A stretch of DNA of 64,000 nt from Takakia lepidozioides. Lineage: Eukaryota; Streptophyta; Takakiopsida; Takakiales; Takakiaceae. Shown here one piece after another: positions 1 to 10,798 of this stretch. The notes under the pieces were generated by a model that was given only the letters and a program-made list of their open reading frames with translations, was not told the DNA's origin and made no database searches. Numbering within the stretch: position 1 is the stretch's first letter; each line of letters starts with the position of its first letter. The stretch lies in the NCBI GenBank assembly GCA_030704615.1, contig CM060733.1:52886001-52950000 (forward strand), written 5' to 3'. Made by a program: the position numbers and the translations under genes.

Positions 1-1705
1 GGAGCGCACATGCCTCTTCCATTGGACTCAATCTCTGGCACGTCATACAAAGCGCTGCATTCGCCCTGACCTGCAGTTGGAGCACAGAAGGCTCTGTCTC
101 AAGTACAAGAATGCCACCTCAATGGGAGAAGCTGAGAGCACTTACCAGGCAATCCGGGCTTGGTGGTTCTCCTCTGGTGCTGCAACAGGTACCCACGTAA
201 AGGAGTTGGAGGACTGGTTGGTTTTCTGGCACTTCAGGTACAGACAGTGGGGAGCTTTCATGACGACGGTAAGCCTCTTCAATCCCAAAAACAGAAATTT
301 TGCATCGTGCCTGTTCATTTGGGGTTCTTCGATTGTCACTTGAAGAACCTCTACCATTTGTTTTCGTTCCTCACATATCCATGCAATGCCTCCTGCAGGA
401 CATGTCCTTGGAGGACTTGGCCGACATGCCATCCTGTAATTTTGGCGAGACTGTTCACAACGCCTGGATGCAGCAGTCTACCAAAGCAGGTCGTGACTTG
501 TATGTGGCCACTGCTGATGACATGGTGCGTGCACTTACACAACAAACCAGGTACCGCAATTTTCTGATGGGACGGGGTGGAGGCAAGGGCCCTGATACGA
601 CTTTGTTGATGCTAAGGGCTGCGAGTAGGTCCGGAGTCCCGTCGAAGATGGCCAGAGCTCTAAACAGATGCACTGAAGGGTCCGCTCTACAATCCAGATC
701 CCCCATTTGGAAGGCGAGGAAAGATTTGGATCATGCAAAAGGAAATTGAACACTCTTCCAGGGTCAGATGGAGATTCCCATCGGCCAGACAGGGTCAATT
801 TCTCTGTGCCAAAGGTGTCTCCACTGCAGACTGAGTCGTGTGCCCGCCCCTTCCCAGGTGGGTCCTCCTCCAGTGGAGCAGGTGCAGAACATACAAGCAC
901 AGCAGCGGGAATCCCATTGGAGGAGGCGGTGGCCATGGTGCAGGAATCCGATTGCATTGATAGTGAGTGGCATATAGAACGCACCCCACCAGGATCTAGA
1001 GTGGCTTGCATGGCAATTCGGACCCCCTCATTCAAGAAATGCAAATCAAGATATGCAAAGGCTCCAGGGGGACTCCAGCTCCAACATTCACAGGGTTGTT
1101 CCGACCTTATCATAGTGGGGAGTCAAAGGACCACAAATTTTGGTTCTGCCCAGACGATATGGCACGATGCGTGAAGGGAACAGTTCGTCCTTCGGTGATA
1201 ATGAAACCCCTCCCCCCGCAATTTGGCCTGTGCAAATTGGGACGTCGCTGTCATCAACCGAGATAAGCATGCTGGAGGAGGGAGGGTTCTGTCTTGCATG
1301 GTCCCGGGTGGTGCCCTCATGCACTGTCGGCACAGATGTGCCACATGCTCCGGCAATGCCGCCACCCGGTGCCGACTCCCACCGAACAAAAAGAGATGGA
1401 AAACAGTGCGCCGTTTCGCTTCGGGTGCAGATCACGAATGCAAGATGGAATCTGCTAGAATTTTGCAGGCTCGGGTGTCTCGTATCACCGAAGTCCCTTC
1501 TCCGGGGTATGGACGGATTTACACAGTGCTGTCAATTGGGTCAGTTCTTCATGGCAAAGAATATCAGGTTACCGTCGGGAATTTCCCTTCGTGCACTTGT
1601 CCGGACTTTGTAACGATGCGTGAGGGCGCTCTCGGCATGAGAGGGAAGTGGGTCCCCTGCAAGCATCAATATTACATATACCTTGTGATTATGTGTTGCG
1701 ACGGT
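1..1705 (+). pseudogene. MULE-type transposase-derived gene with C-terminal SWIM zinc finger (5' end outside window, decayed)
   Basis: Reading starts open at base 2 (FHWTQSLARHTKRC...) and runs to base 268, then a GT-AG intron (donor 269, acceptor 397-398) joins in phase 0 to an exon from 399 that includes CNFGETVHNAW and DLYVATADDMV. This tryptophan-rich layout is what I know from MULE/FAR1-type transposase-derived proteins. After about 749 the similarity moves between frames (about 760-1040, 1040-1265, then 1389-1700), which indicates frameshifts. The last segment holds a SWIM-type CxCx(n)CxH finger: CTC at about 1600 and CKH at about 1665. A good donor (GGTAAGAG) lies at 1704. Basis: motif recognition by eye; family assignment is inference. 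It could be a domesticated gene with sequencing errors, but several shifts favour a relic. Confidence 0.6.
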
Positions 1706-1766
1706 AAGAGACCAATTCATCCACCAAGCCACACTAGGCTATGGAGAAGTGAACACCCTTCTACAG

Positions 1767-1922
1767 CGGGACACCTCGCGTGGAGCTCCGCCAACTTCTC
1801 TTTGAACACATACGAGCCATGCCCTTCCCATGCTGGTTGGCAAGTTGCCGTGAAGACTTTGCATTTCTGACAAACATATGGATTTCGTTTACGGAACCAG
1901 GGCAAATGCACATGCAATTCAT
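1767..1922 (+). other. Possible additional exon downstream of the SWIM finger
   Basis: After an acceptor-like CTACAG at 1761-1766 there is an open stretch in frame 1 containing MPFPCWLASCREDFAFL and ending GQMHMQFI just before a GTAAGC donor at 1923. The composition looks coding, but the phase does not fit the donor at 1704, so either a frameshift or another exon lies between. The protein is not recognised. Confidence 0.3.
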
Positions 1923-2207
1923 TGTAAGCGTCTATCTGTGAATTGAAATAAATGTGACAATCATTCTGAGCTCAAATCTGCCATGTTTTCATATTTCTGT
2001 TTTTGAGCGGGCATTGCACACATGGTGTGTGTTGGCCCCCTTGTTTTTGTCCACGGTAATAGGCCCTCTTCCTGCAATCCTCGCCTATAGGACCTTTTCT
2101 CTTCCAGATTGGTGCCACTCACGCTTCCCTTAAGCGTGAGCTCAGCTCACGCTTTCTAGCTTGGACGTGAGCCAGCTCCAGGCTCACGGGGCTGGGCTCA
2201 CGCCGTA
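1923..2207. other. Non-coding stretch with a short perfect hairpin
   Basis: No gene is supported. A perfect inverted repeat (9-bp arms CTCACGCTT / AAGCGTGAG, 2118-2126 and 2132-2140, 5-nt loop) is followed by several further GCTCACG words up to the LTR-like repeat at 2208. Confidence 0.4.
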
Positions 2208-2465
2208 GCTACGCTCGACTGTGACAGCTGTGTCAGAGTGTGGCGGCTGTTTCGGGCTGTGTCGGGCTGTGACTGGCTGTGCCGGGCTGTGTGTGGCTGT
2301 GACGGGCTGTGACTATGTCGGCTGTGACTGGCTGTGCCGGGCTGTGTATGGGCTGTGACGGGCTATCTCAAAAAATTAAGGGTACCCCTCAGAACCCATA
2401 GAAGTGTCTAAGTCCCAGACTCCACAGAACCCATAAATGCCTAAGTCCCAGACTGCCTCCTAACA
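2208..2465 (-). repeat. 3' LTR of the chimeric Ty3 element
   Basis: On the minus strand it begins TGTTAGGAGGCAGTC and contains a run of 10-bp GGCTGTGAC-like units (about 2220-2365). It matches 19568-19918 across the region with the words TCAAAAAATTAAGGGTACCC and CCTAAGTCCC. It is about 90 bp shorter than its partner, mainly because it has fewer minisatellite units. The left limit is where similarity stops and is uncertain. Confidence 0.7.
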
Positions 2466-2482
2466 TACCCCTTCCCCTCTCA
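2466..2482 (-). other. Polypurine tract next to the 3' LTR
   Basis: Minus strand reads GAGAGGGGAAGGGGTA immediately before the LTR start TGTTAGG. This is the expected plus-strand primer site of an LTR retrotransposon and fixes the 3' end of the element at its low-coordinate side. Confidence 0.7.
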
Positions 2483-2915
2483 AAAAGCCGTGTCCTCACG
2501 TTTTACTGCTTAGGATCAGTAAATCTTGTGTGAACGTGGTCCTGTCTTTTGTGAGAGTGCCGTGGAGGGCTCTCTGTACGTGCCCGAGTTCTATGACTGC
2601 TTGCTGGAGAGCTTGAGCTGTCTTGAACCTGATTTGTTGCCCTTTGACTGAACCGGCTGTAATGGCTCTGGTGTGGAGATCCCTGTCGTTTCTTGTCGTG
2701 CAGTGCTTGATCATATTCCTCCCATATGTCAGAGTTTGTTCTGAAGTTTCAGCTGTTGTGTCCGATCTGTTTCAGTCCTCCTTGCGTGCAGTTTTTGGTT
2801 TTCTTGCCTTCTTGGTTTCTTTGGAATGAAAATTGGCATACAGTGTGGCCCCACCATGTCAGGACCTTAAGCTTCAGAACGTTGTGTAACCTGTTGAAAG
2901 CAAGTTGATTGAACT

Positions 2916-5900
2916 TCAACAATTCCTTCTCAGTATAGGTGAGAGGTGTGCCAGTAACTTTGGAGCAGTATAGATATTGCCAAGCTGTCTGCTCCTTATT
3001 AAAAATGTCGTCAATATGTCGTTTTTCGTGCTCAAGTTGTTCCAGGCCATGTTAAACCATGAACGGAGTTGTGAATCCCTCTGTAACATGATTTTCACAT
3101 CATATAAATACGTATGATGCGGCACCACAGGTAAGGTCCAATGATCTGTAGTGGAATAAGTCAGAAATCTGGACTGCATCTTCTGTTGCTCAATGTGGTA
3201 ACGTGCAATGAAACAAGCAGTATAATAAATTCCACAGCCCATGACCAAACTCGCTACTTCCTTTGTTTTGGTGTGAATGTGCCCATGAACAACCTGGAAA
3301 GCTATTAACTCCTTCAACATGGTGCCTGCCTCAGACCAGTACCTTGAAAAATGATGATCCTCAATGAGCTGATTCATTGCCAGAATCTTAGTCCGAGTGG
3401 CCACTGGCAACCAAATGCGCATTATTTGGTAGTAGTGTGGAAAGGATTGTGGAGGACCAAATTGATTCCAAGCCAAATCCAAGCTATTTGGAATTTCATT
3501 GAAGGGCATGATCATTGCTCGGTTGTATTCCCTTGCAGCATGAGTCTTGGGTGGTTTGAAAGCAGCATTTCCCCATACCTCAGGCCGTGCAACTGCTGTC
3601 ATAGGAGATTCAGTAACCTGTACAGCCACCTGCTGTGAAACTGGTTCTATTGGTGTTTCCACCATTGGCATCCCCTGCACTTCTTGCGAAGAAGACCCGA
3701 AAACTAGAGTTCTGGCCCTCAAATACGCCTCCATGAGATGTTCTTCAGGAATCATGAGCCTTTGGTCTATGTTTGAACTCAAGTCCTCCACTTGAGTTTG
3801 CAGTGTATCCACATCCTCTTGGAGCTCTCCTATTCTACTATAGACATTGTCTATAGTAGTGGTGGCAATATTCTGCACTTGCAGCCTCAGGTCATTCATC
3901 TCCCCCTGGGTGAGCTTTCTCGGTGCTTTCCCTTCCACTGGCCCTTGTGCTAACCATACTTTTAAAAGTTGGTCATCCACTCTGTCCTGTGTAACATCTC
4001 TGAGACTCTGCTCCTCCTTGAGTCTATAGGCATCTAACTGCTGTTGCAATCCTTGCATGCGCTTCTCATGAGGTTCAACTAAATTGGCATAAGCTGCAGC
4101 CAGATTATTGGCTTCCCTTGCTGCCTTGTTAGCTACAGAGAGTTGATTCCTATTTGACATAAGGGTCTGTTGTAACTCCACAATGTACTTCTCCTGGTTA
4201 GCCTCAACCTGTTTGTATTGCTGTAAAGCACCCTCATTGTGACATATTGTATCTTTGAGGTCCACAATGAATTTGGCTTGCTCCACTACCTCCGTTTCTG
4301 CCCTTACACATCGCTCCCTCTGCTGGTTGGCTTCTGTTGTGGCTTGCTCTAGAACATTTGTGAGGGTGGCACATTGCACCGTCATCCTTTGATGTACTAC
4401 CTACTCTCTGCCTGTTGTTCCTTTAGTCCTTGCATCTCATCCTCATGCTTGTTCTGCAATTGGAATAATTGCTGCTTGTGTATCTCCTGCAGATGGTCTT
4501 GCTCCAGACCCCCTCAATCAGTTGCTGCTTAGCAAATTGCAGAGCATTCTTTGTTTCCTTCAACTCCTGTTGCAACTGCAGATGCACTTCCATCTCAACT
4601 TTGTTAACACACTCGGTTGCCAACTGATTTTCGAACTTTTTTCTGAGTTCCTCCTTCAGAACTTCCAACTGAGTCACTGGAACATGTGACTTCATGTAAG
4701 TTCCCAACAAATTGAGGGTTCGGCTTATGGAGTTCATCAGCATAGCCTGCTGAGGCCCATCATGGTTAACATGCTGTTGTTCACCCCCCTCATCCATAGG
4801 ATGATGCCTCACAAACCACTCAGGCCACTGCTCCACCAGATCCTCCTCTCAAATTTCCTCATTTCTCCCAGATGCTGCTGTGTCCTGATGTTCCTCTTCT
4901 GGAACTTGTGGTGCTGGTGGGGGTATTACCTGCACATCAGGAAGTTCACTGGACAGATTTTGGACCTCTGGCTCCACTCTCTCTCTGAGCAAACTAGAGT
5001 CTTCATAGAGAAGATCACCTCTCTCAATCTCTGCCACCACTTGCTCTGTAGTTGGAATATCTAACCCTTCTGTTTCCAAATCTATTTATTTGTGGAGGAA
5101 CCGCATGGACCACTTGTGGTAACTCTTTGGCAAGCCGTTCACCTGGCTGTGATGGTGTGATACTGAATTGACTTCCTGTTCCCTCTCCACAGGTTGTGCT
5201 GTTTGTAACCCTTGATCTCTGTGCTGCTGTACCCTCTCCTGCACAAGAGCTTGAGTAACTTCTTCCTCCTGCTGCCTTGTAGCTAATGGTTCGGCTTCCA
5301 ACGTGATCCCTTTCCTCTGTCTTTTGGGCTGTTGATGCTCTGCCAATCCCCTTCACCCTGTGAAGAACCTTGCTCTTCTATGGTAGTGGTTGTTATTCAA
5401 ACACTCCCATTTCCTTCCTTTCTCTCGCATCAAGTACGCATGAGTCTAGGATGATTTGTGCAATGACTGGCCCAGATACTATGATAGGAGATTTAGCGGC
5501 AGTTCCCTGCAATCTTTTCATCTCTTCTACCAGTCCGTTGTACATGATGTTCTCCCATGCTACCTCTTCTCCTCTCAGGCCTTTGAGTATTTCCTCTGTG
5601 AAGATCTGCTCAAATACTGCTGGTTCTGTTTCATGGCAAACAGAACGTTCAATATCTGGCCTACCTCCTTGAGCCCTGGGTACACCGCTTTGGTACAAGC
5701 ATAGCCTTGAGTTTTAAAGAAACTCCCTTCTTCAAACAAATCTTTCATCTGCAATCTAGCCCTGTGCTCGTCCACATGAACCTGACCTGCTGGCAATGAA
5801 AACAGTTGCTGTAGGTATAAGGGAGTAAGTTCTAATTCAACTCCCTTCACCATTGTGGCTCTGTCTTTGGGTCAAAGTTCTGCAAGAATTCTAACATGTA

Positions 5901-6668
5901 CTTCCGATGGTGCAATGTCCAATCCTTGTTTTGCAATCCTTGTAATCGCAGTTCCTCTAGTAACTTCACCGCGTATGGCGTCGCAATCGTCTGTTTCTGC
6001 AGGATTGTGGTGCTTTTCACCTTGATGTCCTCCATCCCTCTTACTCTCTTCATTTTAGAGAAACCGTAAGGCTGTGGCTGTAACAACTGAAGTAATGCCT
6101 GCAGAGCACAAAGCACAAACGTATGATTGCCACAAAATGCTATGGGTAGTGTCCTGTAAACCTGCGGGGCTTGCAAGCATTGATCAAGAGAAAAGTTACT
6201 CTCTGTTCTTCTGTTTCCTCGCCACTGCGTGAGTAGTATCGCAAGCGTATAATCTGCTAGTTCCCTCATAGCTTCAAAACTATCGCATTGATTGTCTGTC
6301 CCGTCGAGACGCCCGTTACTTGGAACGACGCCGACTCTTACGCTCAGAACCTTTTTACTTTCTTGAAGTTGCTCCTGCTTCATGATTGGCTGTAACCGCT
6401 GTGACTGGATTTTAGAATTAATTTTCTTTAGTGGATTTTCCCTGCTGGCCTGTCCACTAGGATAACACACGTGACAAGAAATTCGTTTTTCTGTACTCGC
6501 CGTATGTTCCGTTACCATTTTTCCGTATGCATTAATGGGCCCGCCATCCATCCTCTTTGACGTAGTAGGTAGGTACTTTGACGGCCACTCCTGTCTTTTT
6601 TCTTGATGACACTTGTTCTTGCAGCTCCTTCTCAGCTGTGCGTCACGGCCTGACTTCCACGCGTCCAC
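2916..6668 (-). pseudogene. Extra ORF (ORF3) downstream of integrase, copy A, frameshifted
   Basis: Coding-like sequence continues on the minus strand between integrase and the 3' LTR, now broken into pieces (6668-5847, 5853-5575, 5698-5393, 5346-5086, 5079-4849, 4836-4423, 4385-2916). Early part: Cys/His-poor globular sequence with words such as GVELELTPLYLQQLF and IIVSGPVIAQIILDS. Middle: Glu/Gln-rich. Later part (4836-3700): long heptad-like coiled coil, then a C-terminal globular region of about 250 residues. No transmembrane segment or envelope-like feature is seen. A homologous, truncated copy lies at 12,691-14,980, so the ORF belongs to the element. Plant gypsy elements are known to carry additional ORFs of unknown role here. 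Function unknown. Confidence 0.6.
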
Positions 6669-6670
6669 TT

Positions 6671-7334
6671 TTAAACTGACTTCCGCCCTTTCTTCCGCCG
6701 GCCATTTCCCTGATGTTTTCTTTCGTCCACTGTCACTAATCCTATGGACTGTGTAATTCTGATTGGCTGTGTGAGGCTGTGACAGGCTGTGCCGCTCTGT
6801 GCTAGGCTGTGCGCGACTGTGTGACCCTGTGTTGGGCTGTGATGGGCTGTGTGACCCTGTGTTGGGCTGTGATAGCTATTTAAACATCTGTGTTTTCCGC
6901 TCCTCACCGGTTTAACGACAAGTATTCTATGCTCCGTTGGTGTTACTGGAACAGCCTGTATTTGCTCCTGTGGTTCTATATGCAAATCGTGCCTCAATGG
7001 CTTGTCATGGATACCACTGTATCCTTTCAACTTGTTGGCATTGACCCTGCCCAGCATTTGTTAATGGTTTGTAACATGGCCGTGTTGTTATCATACATCT
7101 TTTGTATAACAAAGGTCCCTTCCATGGCGATTTAAGCTTAGAAGCCTTAATCTTTCCCTTCTTCTGCAACCACAAAACCAAATCTCCTGTTTTGAAAGTC
7201 TTCAACTTCCCTTCATCAAACTGATCCTTCCTTTTCATCTGTATTCTCGTCATGTTGTCAGCTGCATCAGCTCGTACTTCCTCCATATGGTATAATTCAT
7301 GTTTCCTGACCTTAATTGAATCTTCCAATTCCAT
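6671..7334 (-). pseudogene. Integrase C-terminal region, copy A
   Basis: Overlapping minus frames give the tail of integrase: MTRIQMKRKDQFDEGK, then a GPY/F-like barrel (LKSPWKGPLLYKRCM) and a HSPTQGHTAHHSP-type repetitive tail encoded by the minisatellite at 6755-6885. The shift between 7005 and 7057 breaks the reading frame. The equivalent stretch of copy B (14,993-15,970) is open throughout. Confidence 0.6.
6755..6885. repeat. GGCTGTGA minisatellite, copy A
   Basis: Degenerate head-to-tail units such as TGTGTTGGGCTGTGATGGGC and GTGAGGCTGTGACAGGCTGT. It lies inside the 3' end of the integrase frame and shares its core with the LTR minisatellites, with 15,020-15,345 and, in opposite orientation, with 46,350-46,580. 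Confidence 0.75.
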
Positions 7335-7352
7335 TCTTCTTCCCCATTCAGT

Positions 7353-8102
7353 TCATAGTAGGTAATAAAAACTCCACTGAAGTAAAGCTTCCATACCATA
7401 AACTAATTGGAATGGTGTATACTTAGTGGTGACTTTATATGAAGTCCTGTATGACCACAAAGCTGTCAGTAGCTTTGTATCCCAGTCTGTTATGTTTGCA
7501 TTGACTATTTTAGCCAAGATGGTACATAGTATTTTGTTGGTAGCCTCTGCCTGTCCATTACCTTGTGGGTAATAGGTTGTACTTTTCCTATGCACAATCA
7601 TGAACTCCTTAGTCAAGAGTTCTATGGTCTCATTGATGAAGTGACTTCCCTGATCACTGATAAATTCCAGGGGACAGCCAAACCGTGTAAGTATGTTCTC
7701 ATACAGGAACCTGGCTGTGGACTTAGCTGTGTTGTCCCTCAGAGCTTTAGCTTCCACCCACTTCGTAGTATAATCAGTAGCTGTGATTATACTTGTTCTG
7801 TGTATTCTTGGCTGGTGGGTTTATTGGTCCAACAAAGTCCAGTCCCCATTTCTGAAATGGTTCAGTAGGCATTGTAGGATGCAAAGCCATCTTTCCAGAC
7901 CTCTGCAATGGTCCTAGCCTCTGACACTCATCACAAGTTTTACAATACTTGTGCACATCTTTGAACAAGGTAGGCCACCAGTAACGGCAAGTAGTATCTT
8001 CCTACTGGTAGTCTCTTCTCCAAAATGGCCCCCTGCAACTCCTTTATGAATTTCTTCCAAAACTTTATCAACTTCATGGTGGTATAAGCATCGCTTCAGC
8101 AC
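7353..8102 (-). pseudogene. Integrase, copy A (zinc finger and DDE core)
   Basis: Minus-strand fragments show the HHCC-type zinc finger (CKTCDECQRLG at about 7930) and the rve core: first Asp in WGLDFVGPI, second in EFISDQGSHFI, and the Glu region TTYYPQGNGQAEATN. It would join element cDNA to host DNA. Frame changes at about 7760-7775 and 7910-7970 break it. Copy B has these parts in one frame but has lost the Glu region through a frameshift. Confidence 0.75.
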
Positions 8103-8133
8103 TCCATCTGTCCTAGCTTATACATTCTGCTTC

Positions 8134-8657
8134 CTACCATAGTGTAAGGTAAAGCTTGATAGCAATTCTCTTTCTCTGCTCCTTCCCATAACTTGGTGGA
8201 CATTGACCATGAGTAAGATAATATCTGATTGGCCATTGCCAATCTAACCAATCATCTGCACTTCCCTGCACCTCCATTACAAATAAACTCGCATCAGGTA
8301 ACTGATCATCCACTCCTGTGGCGGCCTCTCCTGTTGTTAGTCGTGACAAATGATCTGCCACAAGATGCAAACGGCCAGGCTTGTAAATAACTTCGAACTC
8401 AAACTCATGCAAGATTATTAACCACCTCGCTATCCTTCCACTTATCAAAGGTTTGTTCACCAGATATATCAGAGCCTGGTGATCCACATAAACATAAACT
8501 TTCTTCCCAATAGGTAATGCCTGAATTTCTTGACTGCATAAATCATTGCCAGTGCTTCTCTTTCAGTTGTGCTATAGTTCTTTTCAGCACTGTTCATCAA
8601 CCTGCTAGCATAGTACACAGGTGAATCTATATTTCCTGTAACATTTTGGGCTAACAC
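8134..8657 (-). pseudogene. RNase H domain, copy A
   Basis: Contains VYYASRLMNSAEKNYSTTE, EREALAMIYAVKKFRHYL and DHQALIYLVNKPLISGRIAR, the RNase H-like part of Ty3 polymerases, followed by the connecting stretch to integrase. A frameshift at about 8470-8490 splits it. The segment joining it to RT (8660-8890) is also out of frame. Confidence 0.75.
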
Positions 8658-8894
8658 CGCTCACAACGCTTCTCCTGATGCATCACAGTGAACATGAAAT
8701 ACTCATGCCAGTGAGGGTTAATCAGCACAGGTTTAGTTGTTACTGACAGTGTGTTTCCTCAAACGCCTGTTGACATTCAGCTGTCCAGCAAACACTGCAT
8801 CTTTTTCCAGAAGTTGCTCAATGGTGCTGCTATTTGTGCATACTTTTTGACAATCTTCTGTAATAACTGGTTTGCCCAGGAATCTCCTTAACTC

Positions 8895-9539
8895 TCATTC
8901 ACTGGGTGGGAGAGCTTTAATGGCCTCTGTCTTCCTGGGATCCACAAGAAGTCCCTTTTTACACACTATGTGTCCCAAAAGTACCCCTGAGTTCACACAG
9001 AAAGTACATTTCTCTGGATTCAGGCCCAGACCTCTCATCCTGCATCTGGCCAGACATAACTCCAATTTATGCAAGTGCTCATTCTTAGAGCTGTACACAC
9101 TGAAATAATCCAAGAACACCTGCATGAAATCATCCAGATACTCATGAAAAGATTCACTTATTACTCTCTGAAAGGTTGCTGGTGCATTACAAAGTCCAAA
9201 AAGCATGACTTTGTATGCATAAGCACCCCAGTCTGTGATGAAAGCTGTCTTTCCTTGATCTTCTTCTGCCACTTGCACTTGATTATAACCACTGAAGCCA
9301 TCCATGAATGAATACATTTCATGGCCTGCCACAGTGTCCAATACTGCTTCTGTGAATGGTAGAGGAAAAGGATCCTTCCTCGTACAAGCATTCAGCTTCT
9401 TGTAGTTCACACAAACTCTTAGTTTGCCATTTTTCTTGGGGACTATCACAATGGGTGACAACCAAGTTGTGTACTCTATCGGGTATATAAATTTAGCTTC
9501 AGCCATCTTTTTGATCTCTTCTCCAACCTTCAGATCCAA
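8895..9539 (-). pseudogene. Reverse transcriptase, copy A (active site altered)
   Basis: Palm and fingers are clear: SPIVIVPKKNGKLRVCVNY, DGFSGYNQVQ, FGLCNAPATFQRV. The catalytic box reads VFLDYF, whereas copy B keeps VFLDDF, so the second catalytic Asp is Tyr here. Its N-terminal part is present twice (see 9172-9953). The frame ends at ALPPSE and resumes in another frame towards RNase H. Confidence 0.8.
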
Positions 9540-9953
9540 CCAGTTACTATTTCATTAATAGTAATAATTAAGGTTGCTGGTGCATTACAAAGTCCAAAGG
9601 GCATGACTTTGTATGCATAAGCACCCCAGTCTGTGATGAAAGCTGTCTTTCCTTGATCTTCTTCTGCCACTTGCACTTGATTATAACCACTGAAGCCATC
9701 CATGAATGAATACATTTCATGGCCTGCCACAGTGTCCAATACTGCTTCTGTGAATGGTAGAGGAAAAGGATCCTTCCTCGTACAAGCATTCAGCTTCTTG
9801 TAGTTCACACAAACTCTTAGTTTGCCATTTTTCTTGGGGACTATCACAATGGGTGACAACCAAGTTGTGTACTCTATCGGGTATATAAATTTAGCTTCAG
9901 CCATCTTTTTGATCTCTTCTCCAACCTTCAGATCCAACCAGTTACTATTTCAT
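9172..9953 (-). repeat. Tandem duplication of about 380 bp within RT
   Basis: 9172-9552 and 9573-9953 are nearly identical, from GGTTGCTGGTGCATTAC to CCAACCAGTTACTATTTCAT. They are separated by a 20-bp AT-rich joint (TAATAGTAATAATTAA). The duplicated part encodes RT fingers up to FGLCNAPAT, so the polyprotein frame is interrupted. Few differences by eye suggest a recent event. Confidence 0.85.
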
Positions 9954-10596
9954 CCTGTAGACTTACAATGGCTGGTTCCTCTAGGATATCAATCTCTCCT
10001 TCCCTTTCCTCATAAAAATGTGGTGGGTAACTATTTATTTCCTCCTCAATTGGGGTTGTTGTCACTGCACCACAGTAGATACTTTTTAAACAACTCAGGC
10101 CTTCTAATTGCATCTCTGCAACCTGTTCCCACTCTGGGTGTGCAGCGAACAAAGTAGCTTCCTGTTCCTCATCCAGTCCTTCTTTCCAATCATACTCTCT
10201 GACCCCTCTTGGTCTTCTTGTAGCAGATAGTCTTTCAGATTTCTTAGTGGTGATTTGTATCTTGTTCAACCCATCCTGCACAGTCAGTAACTGTGAATTC
10301 CAATCATGAGACACTTTGGCCTGTTTCAGCCATGGTCTTCCCAACAATAAGGAATAAGCTTCCAGGACTTCATTCATCTTCAACACAGTTACTGTGATCT
10401 TAAAGATCATCTCTTGAATCTGTATTTTAACTCCTCTGATCAATCCCAATGGCTGTACACTCCTTTGGTCTGCCATGGTTACTCTAAATGGGGCTGGTTT
10501 CATGTTGTTTAGACCTAGCTTCTGCCTCAATTGGTCTGTCATGATATTCACACCAGAGCCTCCATCTATCAGTACATCTGCCAGCTGTGCTTCCAA
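9928..10596 (-). pseudogene. Retropepsin-like protease and linker, copy A
   Basis: VLIDGGSGVNIM is the aspartic protease active-site loop (D-G-G-S variant common in plant gypsy elements), with the flap region following and LLGRPWLK near the domain end. An acidic linker of about 100 residues leads to RT. The frame stays open to 9928, where the RT duplication begins. In a live element it would cut Gag-Pol. Confidence 0.75.
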
Positions 10597-10798
10597 TTCT
10601 CAACTGGATAACTGGCATAGAATCATCAAAATCCATGATTGTTTCTTGCCTTTCTGGCCTCACATTATAACTAGTCACCTTGCTGTTCAGGTCTGTGTTC
10701 TCTGTTAAATGGGCAATCCTGTTGATTACTTGATACAGCCTGTGTCTACAATAAGGTGCCACAGCTAATAGCTGTCCAATGGTAATTTCCACTTTGGA

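Noticed and set aside
2916-4385. Extra ORF as an envelope gene
   Set aside because: Position fits, but there is no signal peptide, no transmembrane segment and no glycoprotein-like Cys pattern; it is coiled coil.
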